A DNA stretch of 64,000 nucleotides from Streptomyces sp. Sge12 (lineage in GTDB: Bacteria; Actinomycetota; Actinomycetes; Streptomycetales; Streptomycetaceae). The notes beneath the pieces are model-generated. The model was not told the DNA's origin. It did no database searches and saw only the letters and a program-made list of their open reading frames with translations. The stretch spans positions 558,001-622,000 of the forward strand of contig NZ_CP020555.1 of the NCBI RefSeq assembly GCF_002080455.1, written 5' to 3'. Below, in pieces: positions 49,613-57,572 of this stretch (within the stretch, counting starts at the first letter, position 1; each line of letters begins with the position of its first letter). The position numbers and the translations under genes were made by a program.

Positions 49613-50622
49613 GCGCCCGCGTCTCCTTCCGGACGTCCGAGCCTGGCGAGGAGGCCGGTGAGGACGTCAGGAGAGAGCGTGATGCTCTCGATCCGCGGCA
49701 GGTTCTCGGCCAGCCGGGTCACCGCCAGGGCGTGCAGCGTGTCCTGGTCGGCTTCGTCGTGCACGCGCAGCCAGGCGGCCTGCGCCTCGGCGCGCGCCGC
49801 GCCCGTCTCGCGCGCCGCCTCGGCGTCGGCGCGGGCCAGGCGGACCTTGCGGGCCGCCTCGGTCTCGGTCCGAATGCCGTCCGCGGCCGCCTTCTCCTCG
49901 GCCTCGCGGCGGGTGTTGGTGCCGCGCTGGTCGATCAGCTGTTCCTCGCGCCTGGCCAGTTCGATCTGGCTGGCCAGCTCGTTCTCGGCGATGGCGCGCT
50001 CCCGCTCGACGGCGACGGCCCGGCGCTCGTAGGTCGCCCGGTCCGCTTCCTGCTGGATCTGCTCGCGGGCCGGGGTGCGCAGCGCGCGCTCCACCTCGGC
50101 CTCGGGGCGGATCGCCACGACCCGTACGGTCACCACTTCGATGCCGGTGGCCGGGAGCCTGGGCTCGGCGGCGAGCCCGGCGGCGACGCTCCCCCGCACG
50201 GAGGCGACGCCGTCCACCAGGGCAACGGCCAGCGGAGTCCGGGCCAGGACGTCCAGCGTGTGCTGCTGCGCGGTCTCGGTGAGAAGGGTGGCGATCTGCT
50301 CCAAGGGGGCGCCGCGCCAGCTCCCGGTGTCGGGGTCGACGGAGAAGTCCAGCCGGTTCGCGGCTTCGGCCGGGTCGTTGATCCGGTAGGTGACGGTGGC
50401 CTGCACGGCGACGTCCTGGAAGTCGGACGTACGGGCGTGGAACGCCATGGCCAGCTCCCGGTCGTCGACCGGCACTTCGGAGAGCGCCGCCGACAGCGAC
50501 CGGTACCAGAAACTGAGCCCCCGTCCGTCGTGGACGAGTCGGCCGCGCTTGTGGTGGCGGATGTGGGTGGTGGGCGCGGAGCGCAGATGGCGCCAACCGA
50601 GGCGCCGGGTGATGTCGGCCAT
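49609..50622 (-). CDS. SPFH/Band 7-domain protein
   Basis: A 337-aa stomatin/prohibitin-type protein. The SPFH domain spans ~20-200 (SEVPVDDRELAMAFHARTSDFQDVAVQATVTYRINDPAEAANRL, GIEVVTVRVVAIRPEAEVERALRTPAREQIQQEADRATYERRAVAVERERAIAENEL). A long charged coiled coil (~200-290) follows. No N-terminal membrane segment is obvious, unlike flotillins. It is the first gene of a two-gene operon with the NAD-kinase-like gene, controlled by tandem CGTC-N5-GACG boxes over its promoter. SPFH/NADK pairing suggests a redox or membrane-domain link (inference). Confidence 0.85.
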   Translation of the reverse strand: MADITRRLGWRHLRSAPTTHIRHHKRGRLVHDGRGLSFWYRSLSAALSEVPVDDRELAMAFHARTSDFQDVAVQATVTYRINDPAEAANRLDFSVDPDTGSWRGAPLEQIATLLTETAQQHTLDVLARTPLAVALVDGVASVRGSVAAGLAAEPRLPATGIEVVTVRVVAIRPEAEVERALRTPAREQIQQEADRATYERRAVAVERERAIAENELASQIELARREEQLIDQRGTNTRREAEEKAAADGIRTETEAARKVRLARADAEAARETGAARAEAQAAWLRVHDEADQDTLHALAVTRLAENLPRIESITLSPDVLTGLLARLGRPEGDAGA

Positions 50623-50640
50623 GGTGGACCCCCTTTATTT

Positions 50641-50687
50641 CGTCAGTGCGACGATAACGACCCTCGCCAATATCGTCAAGGGGACGA
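50641..50687 (-). promoter_or_regulatory. promoter with two operator boxes for the SPFH/NADK operon
   Basis: On the minus strand TTGACG (50679-50674) and TATCGT (50656-50651) are 17 bases apart, a good housekeeping promoter. Two inverted repeats CGTC-N5-GACG cover it: 50641-50653 over the -10 and 50674-50686 over the -35, 33 bp (about three turns) apart. A repressor would block both elements. Confidence 0.6.
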
Positions 50688-50929
50688 GAAGCGGCCTTCC
50701 GGGACGCCGCCAGCGACCAACGGAAGCGGCTCGGACGGGCACTGACGGGGCCTAGGCGGAGAGCTGGGGGTTCCCGGGCACCCGCTGGCCCGCGTCGGGT
50801 ACGCCCGGTACGTCGAGCGCGTCGAGTGCGTCGAGTCCAGGACGACGCCGGATGAGAACGTTTGATCGATAACATCGCGGCACGACATTTCAGTGGTCAG
50901 CGCCAGCGGCCTGACGAGGTGGGGAAGTT

Positions 50930-51397
50930 ATGAGCGATGACGTCCTGTCGATCATTCCGAGCGATCCGCAGTGGCAGCCGGATCCCGATGCGGTCGATCG
51001 CGTCGTCGAGCTCATCGAGGACCTGGCTCCCGGAGTTGCCGACGGCGTGGACGTGGAGATCGACGTGACATGGCACGACGTGGTGACCGCCATCGACTGC
51101 GGGGAAAACCTGGAGAGAATCGGCTGCCCCCTGTGCCAGGCAGCCATCGACACGGAGTGGTGGGGCGACCACCTCGAGGCCCGCCGCGACAACGCATTCA
51201 CCACGCTCGACGTCAAGGTCCCCTGCTGTGGCGGATCGACCACGCTGGACGTGCTGGACTACGACTGGCCATGCGGTTTCGCCCGTTTCGAGATCGCCAT
51301 CTGGAACCCCGAACGGCTCTGGTTCAGCGAGGACGAGCTGACGGCCCTGGGAGCCCGATTGGGCCATCCGGTGAAACAGATCCGAGCCCGCATCTGA
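50930..51397 (+). CDS. hypothetical protein with a possible zinc-ribbon
   Basis: A 155-aa Asp/Glu-rich protein not matched to a named family. Residues ~64-70 GCPLCQA and ~97-102 VPCCGG give two close cysteine pairs ~30 residues apart, as in a zinc ribbon; TEWWGDHLEARRDNAFTTLDVKV lies between. It ends LGHPVKQIRARI. The ATG at 50930 has a weak GGGGAAG site. The middle part is reminiscent of immunity-type proteins. Single gene. Confidence 0.7.
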   Translation: MSDDVLSIIPSDPQWQPDPDAVDRVVELIEDLAPGVADGVDVEIDVTWHDVVTAIDCGENLERIGCPLCQAAIDTEWWGDHLEARRDNAFTTLDVKVPCCGGSTTLDVLDYDWPCGFARFEIAIWNPERLWFSEDELTALGARLGHPVKQIRARI

Positions 51398-51764
51398 GCG
51401 TCCGCAACCCAGCCGACGCCTGCGCAGAGCCGAGCCGATCTGCCCACCGGTCCGCCGGTCCGGCAGTCCGCATACCGGCTGTTGCCGCTGGGCGGCTCAG
51501 CCGGCCGTGGCGGTGGAGCGGGTTGCGGCCGCCGCCACGCGGACCGGCGTACCCCGACTCGGCAGCGACCTGACGGCGGGCCCTCTGCCGCATCGGCGCC
51601 GGCGCGGGCCCACAGGAGGGACGGGCGCCGAGTTCGGAACGTGCCGACCGCCCCACTGGGCCGGCCGGGCGAATTGGGGCCGGGCGGGGAATGGGCGCGC
51701 AGCGGGGCAGGCTTCTCGGGGAAGGGACCCCTTGAGGGGGATTCGTCTGTCGAAGGAGTGAGCC
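51398..51764. other. 367-bp region without a supported gene
   Basis: Open frames here are short and Arg/Pro/Ala-rich with no ribosome-binding sites. No hairpin or repeat stood out. Confidence 0.5.
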
Positions 51765-52196
51765 GTGGCCCTGTCCCGGACCGAACGTGAGCAGTTCCTC
51801 GCCGAGCCCCACGTCGCCGCGTTCGCGGTGAACGCGGGAGCGGAAGGTGACCGTGCGCCGCTCGCGGTCCCCATCTGGTACCAGTACGCACCCGGCGGCG
51901 ACATTTGGATCATGACCGGACGGGACTCGCGCAAGGCCGATCTGATCCGGGCCGCAGGCCGGTTCACCCTGATGGTGGACCGTCTGGAGCCCACGATCCG
52001 GTACGTGTCGGTCGAGGGGCCGGTCACCTCCACGGTTCCCGCCACGCGCGAGCAGCTGGTGGAGATCTCCTCCCGCTACCTGCCGGCGGAGAAGGTCGAG
52101 GGTTATGTCGACTTCGCCTGGAAGGACCACGGGGAGCAGGTCGTGATCCACATGCGTCCGCAGCGGTGGGTGAGTTCGGACCTCGGCAACGTCTGA
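51765..52196 (+). CDS. PPOX-class (F420/FMN-binding split-barrel) protein
   Basis: A 143-aa pyridoxamine-5'-phosphate-oxidase-like barrel. LAVPIWYQYAPGGDIWIMTGRDSRKADLIRAAGRFTLMVDRLEPTIRYVSVEGPVTS matches the PPOX class of mycobacterial/streptomycete flavin or F420 proteins. The C-terminus VEGYVDFAWKDHGEQVVIHMRPQRWVSSDLG fits. It starts with GTG after AAGGAG. Likely redox or cofactor binder; substrate unknown. Confidence 0.84.
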   Translation: MALSRTEREQFLAEPHVAAFAVNAGAEGDRAPLAVPIWYQYAPGGDIWIMTGRDSRKADLIRAAGRFTLMVDRLEPTIRYVSVEGPVTSTVPATREQLVEISSRYLPAEKVEGYVDFAWKDHGEQVVIHMRPQRWVSSDLGNV

Positions 52197-52689
52197 CAAC
52201 ACCCCCGGCCGAGGGGACACCAAGCGGTACGGGAGGCATCCACCGCCCGCCCGCACAAGAGGCAGAAAGGACCCCGACCGGCCCCGGGGGGAGGGCCTGG
52301 TCGGGGCCGCGCCCCGACAGGCGGGGGGGCCGGGCGGAGCGGTCAGGGCGTGGGGCCGGGAAGGGCGGTCCCCTCGCGGCGAGGGCTCTGCAGGGCTTCA
52401 GCCGAACGATCTCCCCACGGGCACAGGCACAGGCACAGGTCGGGCCCGGGGACAGAGTCCCTTCCCGCACGGAATGTACCCGCACGCCGGAGACCCGGCG
52501 CCCCGCCCCAGATCAGTAAGCGACCGGTGCCCTGGCGGGGGACCGTCTGACCTGCACCCGCAACTTGGCCCCGCCGAAAGCCGTCGGGTCGTCCACGAGG
52601 ACCAAAACCGGCTCCGGCTCAGCGCAAGTCGGGGCGGCCGTGGCGCGGAAGCGGCTCCTGGCGGCTCCTGAGGTCGGCGCTGATCCGTG
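52197..52689. other. 493-bp region without a supported gene
   Basis: No convincing gene. A short CACAGG triple repeat lies at about 52421-52440. Frames are of poor composition and lack ribosome-binding sites. Confidence 0.5.
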
Positions 52690-53529
52690 TCAGCGGAACG
52701 CGGCGGCGTTACGGGCGGCCCAGTCGGCGAAGGGGCGCGGGGCGCGGCCGAGGACCTGCTGGACGTCCGGGCTGACACGCAGTTCGGCCGGGCTCGGGGA
52801 ACCAAGGATGTCCAGGGTGTCGTCGGCGAGCTCCGCCGGCATGCTCTGGGTCATGGCAGCCTTCGCCTCCCCGCGGCTGAGCTCGCGAAATCCGACCGGC
52901 GAGCCCAACGTGGCGGCGATGGCCTCCGCCTGCTGGCGCGGAGTGATCACCTCCGGGCCGGTCAACTCGTAGACGCCGCCGGTGTGCCGGTCACTCAGCA
53001 GGCAGGCCGCCGCGACTGCGGCGATGTCCGCCGGGTCGATGATCGGCACCCCGACGTCGCCGAAGGGGGCCGCGACCACCCGTCGCGCGCGGACGGAATC
53101 CGCCCACCACAGGGCGTTGGAGGCGAAGCCGCCCGGCCGCAGGATGGACCACTCCAGGCCGGACTCCCGCAGCGTGTCCTCCAGCGCGCGCATCGCGATC
53201 CGCGTCGGGCCGAAGGGCCGGGTCACCACGCCCAGCGTGGAGAGCAGGACGACCCGGCGGACCCCGCCGGCGGCGGCTTCGCCGATGATGTCGACAGAGC
53301 CGGCCCCATTGGCGTGCAGGTCGCCGGACAGCAGCAGGAACAGCGCCTCCGCCCCTGCCAGTACGGGCCTGAGGCCGGCCGGCTCGGCCAGGTCGGCCAC
53401 CACATGGCGGGCCCCGTCCGGCACCGCCGCCGTATGCCGTGACACAGCCGTCACGTGCCGGCCCGCCTCGGTCAGTGCCTGCGTCAGCGGCCGCCCGATG
53501 TTCCCAGTAGCCCCGGTCACCACGATCAT
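52690..53529 (-). CDS. NmrA/NAD(P)H-binding family protein
   Basis: A 279-aa atypical SDR. The N-terminal VTGATGNIGRPLTQALTEAGRHVTAVSRH binds NAD(P); LSTLGVVTRPFGPTRIAMRALEDTLRESGLEWSILRPGGFASNALWW and GVYELTGPEVITPRQQAEAIAATLGSPVGFRELS match quinone-reductase/NmrA-like proteins such as QorB. Divergent from an HxlR regulator, the common arrangement for quinone- or electrophile-induced reductases. Confidence 0.88.
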   Translation of the reverse strand: MIVVTGATGNIGRPLTQALTEAGRHVTAVSRHTAAVPDGARHVVADLAEPAGLRPVLAGAEALFLLLSGDLHANGAGSVDIIGEAAAGGVRRVVLLSTLGVVTRPFGPTRIAMRALEDTLRESGLEWSILRPGGFASNALWWADSVRARRVVAAPFGDVGVPIIDPADIAAVAAACLLSDRHTGGVYELTGPEVITPRQQAEAIAATLGSPVGFRELSRGEAKAAMTQSMPAELADDTLDILGSPSPAELRVSPDVQQVLGRAPRPFADWAARNAAAFR

Positions 53530-53589
53530 GATCAGCTCCTTTGTCGGATCTTGTCTGTGGACTTGACGCTAGGAGCCGGGCTAACTTCT

Positions 53590-53613
53590 GGTAAGGACAT
53601 ACCTGTGGGTAAG
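53590..53613. promoter_or_regulatory. HxlR-type binding region
   Basis: GGTAAG repeats at 53590-53595 and 53608-53613 (18 bp apart); GGTA-N6-TACC forms an inverted repeat inside (53590-53603). The pair lies immediately before the HxlR start and in the 92-bp gap with the NmrA gene. Confidence 0.45.
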
Positions 53614-53621
53614 CTCATCAC

Positions 53622-53993
53622 GTGACCGAAAGCGCGCAGCTCAACCAGGCCGACCCGCAGAAGCGGTATGACGTGCTTCACACCGAGTGCGCCGCGCGCG
53701 ATGTGGTCGACCATGTGACCAGCAGGTGGGGTGTGTGGGTACTGATCTCCCTGCGGAGCAACGACCTCCGGTTCTACGAGCTGCGCGACAGCATCCAGGG
53801 CATCAGCGAGAAAATGCTCGCCCAGACCCTGCGCGCACTGGTCCAAGACGGTCTGGTCTGGCGGGAGGTCGAGCCGACGACGCCGCCTCAGGTCACCTAC
53901 GGACTGACCGAGTTCGGCCGGGACGTCGGCGAGCCGTTGACGGAGCTGTTCGACCGAATCACACGCCGGCTGCCGCCGCGCAGCACGGACTAG
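53622..53993 (+). CDS. HxlR-family regulator
   Basis: A 123-aa regulator with the HxlR signature: an early Cys (DVLHTECAARDVVDHVTSRWGVWVLISLRSNDLRFYELRDSIQGISEKMLAQTLRALVQDGLV) and VTYGLTEFGRDVGEPLTELFDRI. The Cys near residue 20 is the redox sensor in QorR-type members. It most likely represses the divergent NmrA gene until oxidised. Confidence 0.92.
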   Translation: MTESAQLNQADPQKRYDVLHTECAARDVVDHVTSRWGVWVLISLRSNDLRFYELRDSIQGISEKMLAQTLRALVQDGLVWREVEPTTPPQVTYGLTEFGRDVGEPLTELFDRITRRLPPRSTD

Positions 53994-54095
53994 CGGGGCA
54001 ACGCCTGCCAGCGGGCGGGCCCATGCACCCCACCCGGGCCAAGCAAAGCCGGTCCGCCGCGCCTTGTACGGGATCCGCGGCGACCAGGTCGTATG

Positions 54096-54306
54096 CGCCT
54101 TTCGAAGCACGGCGTCGGCTTCGCGACCGTGCAGCGGGCTCTGGTCCCGGCGGTGCCGGAGCCGCGGAAGTAGATGCGTCCGCGGGAAACGCGGCTGGCC
54201 CCCTACAGGCCCGCGATCGACGCCATACTCACGGCGCATCTGACCGCACCTCGGAAGCAGCGACACACCGTCAAGCGGATCTACGACCGGCTGCTGAACG
54301 AATCGC
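54096..54306 (+). pseudogene. IS21-type istA transposase fragment
   Basis: One frame reads LSKHGVGFATVQRALVPAVP, EPRK, an in-frame TAG at 54171-54173, then RLAPYRPAIDAILTAHLTAPRKQRHTVKRIYDRLLNE. The second half is the well-conserved centre of IS21-family IstA (APRKQRHTxxRIxDRL). Both ends of the element are missing, and no istB or inverted repeats were seen. It marks past insertion-sequence activity in the 54-57 kb stretch. Confidence 0.75.
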
Positions 54307-54511
54307 GCAGTTCGAGGCGCGACACCAACTGCCCCCGGGGCCTGTCGCCTACGCCTTCCGGGCATGGGCCTTGGCCCTCCACGAGTGGCCGGACCATGGA
54401 CAGATCTTGGGGAGCGATCACGGATTGCGACGATGCAAGAAGGGCCGATGTCAGCGGGCCCACGTAGCTTTCGGTTGACCGCCCGGCCGGGTGGCGAGGA
54501 GGGAGTGAGAC

Positions 54512-55237
54512 ATGGAGTGGGTCAGGGACGCCCGGCTGGCAGCCGGGCCTGAGGCCACCTGGTACTTGGAGGCGGCTTTCACGCCCGGCGCTCACCTTGG
54601 GACGGTGTACGACGATCCGATGACGCCGGTAGTCGTGACGGGCATCGAGGAGCTGACGACGATCCGCGTACCGAGCGGCCGGCTTGTCGTCGATGCGCCA
54701 TGGCACGACGACCAGGTCTGGGAGTACCAGAGGGGGCTGCCGACCAGGCCCCCGCGGGAGCTGGCGGTGCGCATTCCCCCGGGCGTCTACCGGGTGGAGA
54801 CCGCGTGGACGGCAGGCCCGTACGAGTTCATGGGCGAGCACGTCGACGGTGTTGAGTGCGCCGCGACGCGCCTGTGCATCAGCGACGACCCTGTCGTCGG
54901 ATGGGAGATGGGCCTGAGCGTCGAGGACGACATCGCCCGGCTTCAGCCGGGCGAGGAGCCCCGCTTCTTCTCCGATGCCAATGTCGGCTGCTTCGCCGAT
55001 GCAGGCGCGTGGACGACCTTGTCCGCACCGTTTCGCACGTTCATAGACGGGGTCCCAGCCCCACGCGATTCTGAGCAGCTGGCCGACGGGTGCGAACGGG
55101 TACGCGATGAGTCGCAGCAAGCCGATCTGGTCACGTTCGGGGCCGAGTCGGGCGGCGTCGTCTGGTTGGGCCGCACGAAGACCGGCCACGTGGCGGCGAT
55201 CGTCGTCACCAGCGGCATGCCCGATGCGAAAGCATGA
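54512..55237 (+). CDS. DUF4241-like protein
   Basis: A 241-aa soluble protein. VPSGRLVVDAPWHDDQVWEYQRGLPTRPPRELAVRIPPGVYRVETAWTA and FFSDANVGCFADAGAWTTLS resemble DUF4241 proteins. GAGGAGGGAG sets the ATG at 54512. Members often sit beside toxins or kinases of unknown role. A minus-strand fragment at 55337-55420 repeats its first ~28 residues with changes. Its stop overlaps an ATG at 55234 of an open frame leading into the kinase-like gene. Confidence 0.72.
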   Translation: MEWVRDARLAAGPEATWYLEAAFTPGAHLGTVYDDPMTPVVVTGIEELTTIRVPSGRLVVDAPWHDDQVWEYQRGLPTRPPRELAVRIPPGVYRVETAWTAGPYEFMGEHVDGVECAATRLCISDDPVVGWEMGLSVEDDIARLQPGEEPRFFSDANVGCFADAGAWTTLSAPFRTFIDGVPAPRDSEQLADGCERVRDESQQADLVTFGAESGGVVWLGRTKTGHVAAIVVTSGMPDAKA

Positions 55238-55336
55238 CATCGCTGCCGCCTCTCCCTGTCCTGCAAGTCGCGCAGCCGGACGTGGCTGCCCGACTTCGCT
55301 GGGAGGAACAGCCTGAGGAAAAGTATCGGGAGTCGC

Positions 55337-55420
55337 ACGGGCGCCGGGTACGAAGGCCGACCCCAGGAAGCCGGCGTCCTCCGGCCCTGCCGTCAGCCGT
55401 GCATTCCCCACCCACGCCAT
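55337..55420 (-). pseudogene. inverted fragment homologous to the DUF4241 N-terminus
   Basis: Read on the minus strand, AWVGNARLTAGPEDAGFLGSA parallels EWVRDARLAAGPEATWYLEAA of the neighbouring gene, and both continue to FxPGA; about half of 28 residues are identical. Homology stops after that. It looks like a leftover of an inverted duplication or a second, eroded family member. Confidence 0.5.
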
Positions 55421-55536
55421 CGCGCTCTCCCGCATCGCCATCAACAACCGGCGTGGCCGGAACCGACGAGGGCGGAAACACTCTGGATGGTGCAGTGATC
55501 ACCGACGCCCTCTTCCGGGGGCACGAGGAGCCGTCG

Positions 55537-56607
55537 ATGCGCCACTTCGAGTCCCAGCACGACGCGCGCCTGGCCGTGTACGGGACTGTCGCCACTCGCC
55601 TGTCCCTGCTGAGCGACCGACGCCTCGGCGAGATGGTGGCGTCCGCTCCTCCGCTCGGATCCGGCATCGGCGGCAGGTCGGCGGAGCTGGAAATCGACGG
55701 GACGAGGGTCTTCGTCAAAAGGGTGCCGCTGACGGACCTCGAGGCCCGCCCGGGGAACGTCAGGTCCACGGCCAACCTCTTCGGTCTGCCGATGTTCTAC
55801 CAGTACGGAGTGGGCTCGGCCGGGTTCGGGGCCTGGCGCGAGCTGGCCGTCCACGCCATGACCACCAACTGGGTTCTTGGAGGGGAGTACGAGGGGTTTC
55901 CCCTGATGTATCACTGGCGGATCCTGCCCGACTCCGCTCCTGCCGGCTTCGCCGACGAGTTCGGGGGCATCGACAAGGCAGTCGCCTACTGGGAAGGCTC
56001 TCAGCCGGTACGTAAGCGCCTGGAGGCCATCGGCCGGTCCTCCCGCAGCCTGGTGCTGTTCCTGGAACACGTGCCGCAGACGCTCGCCGCGTTACTGCAG
56101 GAGCATCGGGCGACCGCGCAGACCCCTGGCGGCGGCGCTCCTGCCTGGGCGGAGGATGCTCTGGCGCGGGGCACCGCGTTCATGAGCTCTCACGGACTCG
56201 TGCACTTCGATGCCCACTTCCACAACATCCTGACCGACGGCCGGTTGATCTACTTCGCGGACTTCGGACTGGCTCTGAGCTCAGGTTTCGAGCTGTCAGC
56301 AACCGAGCAGCAGTTTCTCGCTGACCATGTCGGGTACGACCGCGACTACACCGCGAGTCGTCTGATCCACCACCTCGTCGACCGCGTCCGGGGCGGCATG
56401 GAAGCAGACGCGTTCCTCCAGGAGTGGATCGCAGGTCGGAGGCCCAGAACCGTTCCGCGTGAGATCGCCGCGATCCTGGAACGGCATGCCCCGGCCAGCG
56501 TCGTCCTGGACGGCTTCCATCGCAGACTGCTGTCGGAAAGCAGGCAGACGCCCTTCCCCGGTGCCGAACTCAACCTCTTCGCACACGCCGGTGAGGCATC
56601 ACGCTGA
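55537..56607 (+). CDS. protein-kinase-like/aminoglycoside-phosphotransferase-fold protein
   Basis: A 356-aa kinase-fold protein. Glycine-rich and lysine region: PLGSGIGGRSAELEIDGTRVFVKRVPLTDLEA; catalytic loop HGLVHFDAHFHNILTDGRLIYFADFGLAL, holding HxD-x4-N and DFG. GAGGAG precedes the ATG at 55537. The open frame extends back to 55234, but those 101 residues are Pro/Arg-rich and unlike the domain. Single-domain kinases beside DUF4241 and near insertion-sequence debris may belong to a mobile defence or resistance module; this is inference. Confidence 0.82.
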   Translation: MRHFESQHDARLAVYGTVATRLSLLSDRRLGEMVASAPPLGSGIGGRSAELEIDGTRVFVKRVPLTDLEARPGNVRSTANLFGLPMFYQYGVGSAGFGAWRELAVHAMTTNWVLGGEYEGFPLMYHWRILPDSAPAGFADEFGGIDKAVAYWEGSQPVRKRLEAIGRSSRSLVLFLEHVPQTLAALLQEHRATAQTPGGGAPAWAEDALARGTAFMSSHGLVHFDAHFHNILTDGRLIYFADFGLALSSGFELSATEQQFLADHVGYDRDYTASRLIHHLVDRVRGGMEADAFLQEWIAGRRPRTVPREIAAILERHAPASVVLDGFHRRLLSESRQTPFPGAELNLFAHAGEASR

Positions 56608-56672
56608 CATCCGACAGCAGCGGGGCGCATGGATGTACGGAGTGCTGCGCGGCTACTCTCGTGACCGTTCCC

Positions 56673-56702
56673 TCCTGGTACACCCTGGTACAGCCTGGTA
56701 CA
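56673..56702 (+). repeat. three 10-bp direct repeats (CCTGGTACA)
   Basis: Three units NCCTGGTACN follow head to tail with a strict 10-bp period, 100 bases before the NAD(P)-binding gene. One unit per helical turn suits a binding site for an activator or repressor. Confidence 0.6.
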
Positions 56703-56799
56703 GGCTAGTGAGTCACGATTTGCATGTGTTGTTCGACATCGGGCACGCCCGCCACGCCTCGCCCGCCAGGAAGCCGGCCCGTACACAGAGAAAAGAGGC

Positions 56800-57438
56800 C
56801 TGCTCACGCAACTCACCGTCCTCGGCGCCACGGGCCCCATCGGCCAGCAAGTGCTCCAGCAGGCCCTCACCGCCGGACACCGGGTCACCGCACTGGTCCG
56901 TGACGCGGCCCGGCTGCCGCAACGCGATGACGAGCGCGTCACCGTCGTCATCGGCGACGCCGCCTCCGCCGCGGACGTCGAAGAGGCGGCTCGGGGCAGC
57001 CAGGCCCTCATCTGCGCCCTGGGACCGGGCAAGGACTACAAGTCCACTCTCGCCACCCGCACCGCCGGTCCCGTCCTGGAGGCCATGGCCGCCGCCGGAC
57101 TGGAACGTCTCGTCTGGCTCTCGGCTCTCGGCTCGGGCGACACCGCCCGGCGCCAGTCCCACTTCCAGACCTGGGCGGCGAAGCTCGTGATGGGCGCGCT
57201 CATGGCCGACAAGGGCATCGCCGATGAGACCATCGCCCGCAGCGACCGCGACTGGACCATCGCCCTGCCCGTGATGTTCGCCAACGGCCCGACCACGGCC
57301 GGCTACAGGACGATCCCGCTCGACGGAACCCGCGGACGCGTCGGCGGGAGGATCAACCGTGCCGACGTGGCCGACTTCCTGCTTTCCGCTGCAACCGGCG
57401 AGCGCTGGGTCCGCCGGCGCGTCATCCTCACGCGCTGA
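56800..57438 (+). CDS. NAD(P)-binding epimerase/NmrA-like protein without a standard start codon
   Basis: Roughly 212 aa. The Rossmann motif VLGATGPIGQQVLQQALTAGHRVTALVRDAARL sits upstream of the first ATG/GTG/TTG (GTG 56851), so the true start must lie before it. An AAAGAGG site at 56792-56798 is followed at the right distance by CTC (56803) or CTG (56800). Later parts (ALICALGPGKDYKSTLATRT, AAGLERLVWLSALGSGDTARRQSHF, DRDWTIALPVMFANGP, INRADVADFLLSAATGERWVRRRVILT) are typical of NAD(P)H-binding SDR5-type proteins. Confidence 0.7.
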   Translation: MLTQLTVLGATGPIGQQVLQQALTAGHRVTALVRDAARLPQRDDERVTVVIGDAASAADVEEAARGSQALICALGPGKDYKSTLATRTAGPVLEAMAAAGLERLVWLSALGSGDTARRQSHFQTWAAKLVMGALMADKGIADETIARSDRDWTIALPVMFANGPTTAGYRTIPLDGTRGRVGGRINRADVADFLLSAATGERWVRRRVILTR

Positions 57439-57504
57439 GCCGCCCGCCCGCCCACACGACCGGATCGCTCGAACCGACTCCCGGTCCCGGAGGCCCTGCT
57501 CGAC

Positions 57505-57528
57505 GACCCCGACCCCGACCCCGACCCC
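57505..57528. repeat. GACCCC hexanucleotide repeat (4 units)
   Basis: Four head-to-tail GACCCC units between the end of the NAD(P)-binding gene and the F420-reductase-like gene. The surrounding plus-strand frame (ALLDDPDPDPDPDAAVREAVEAGLVV) looks like a coding remnant but has no start. Confidence 0.6.
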
Positions 57529-57572
57529 GACGCCGCGGTACGGGAGGCGGTGGAGGCCGGGCTCGTGGTGGG

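Noticed and set aside
52197..52689. Minus-strand open frames such as 52398-52805
   Set aside because: Arg/Pro-rich, no ribosome-binding site and no motif; left as an intergenic region.
54281..55447. A 388-codon minus-strand gene opposite DUF4241
   Set aside because: Only its first ~30 codons after 55420 resemble protein; the remainder is the antisense of the DUF4241 gene.
55234..55536. Kinase-like gene starting at 55234 by ATGA overlap with DUF4241
   Set aside because: The 101 extra residues are Pro/Arg/Ser-rich and unlike the domain, while GAGGAG precedes ATG 55537.
57481..57572. Plus-strand coding remnant around the GACCCC repeat
   Set aside because: Too short and without start or recognised family; kept only as a repeat.
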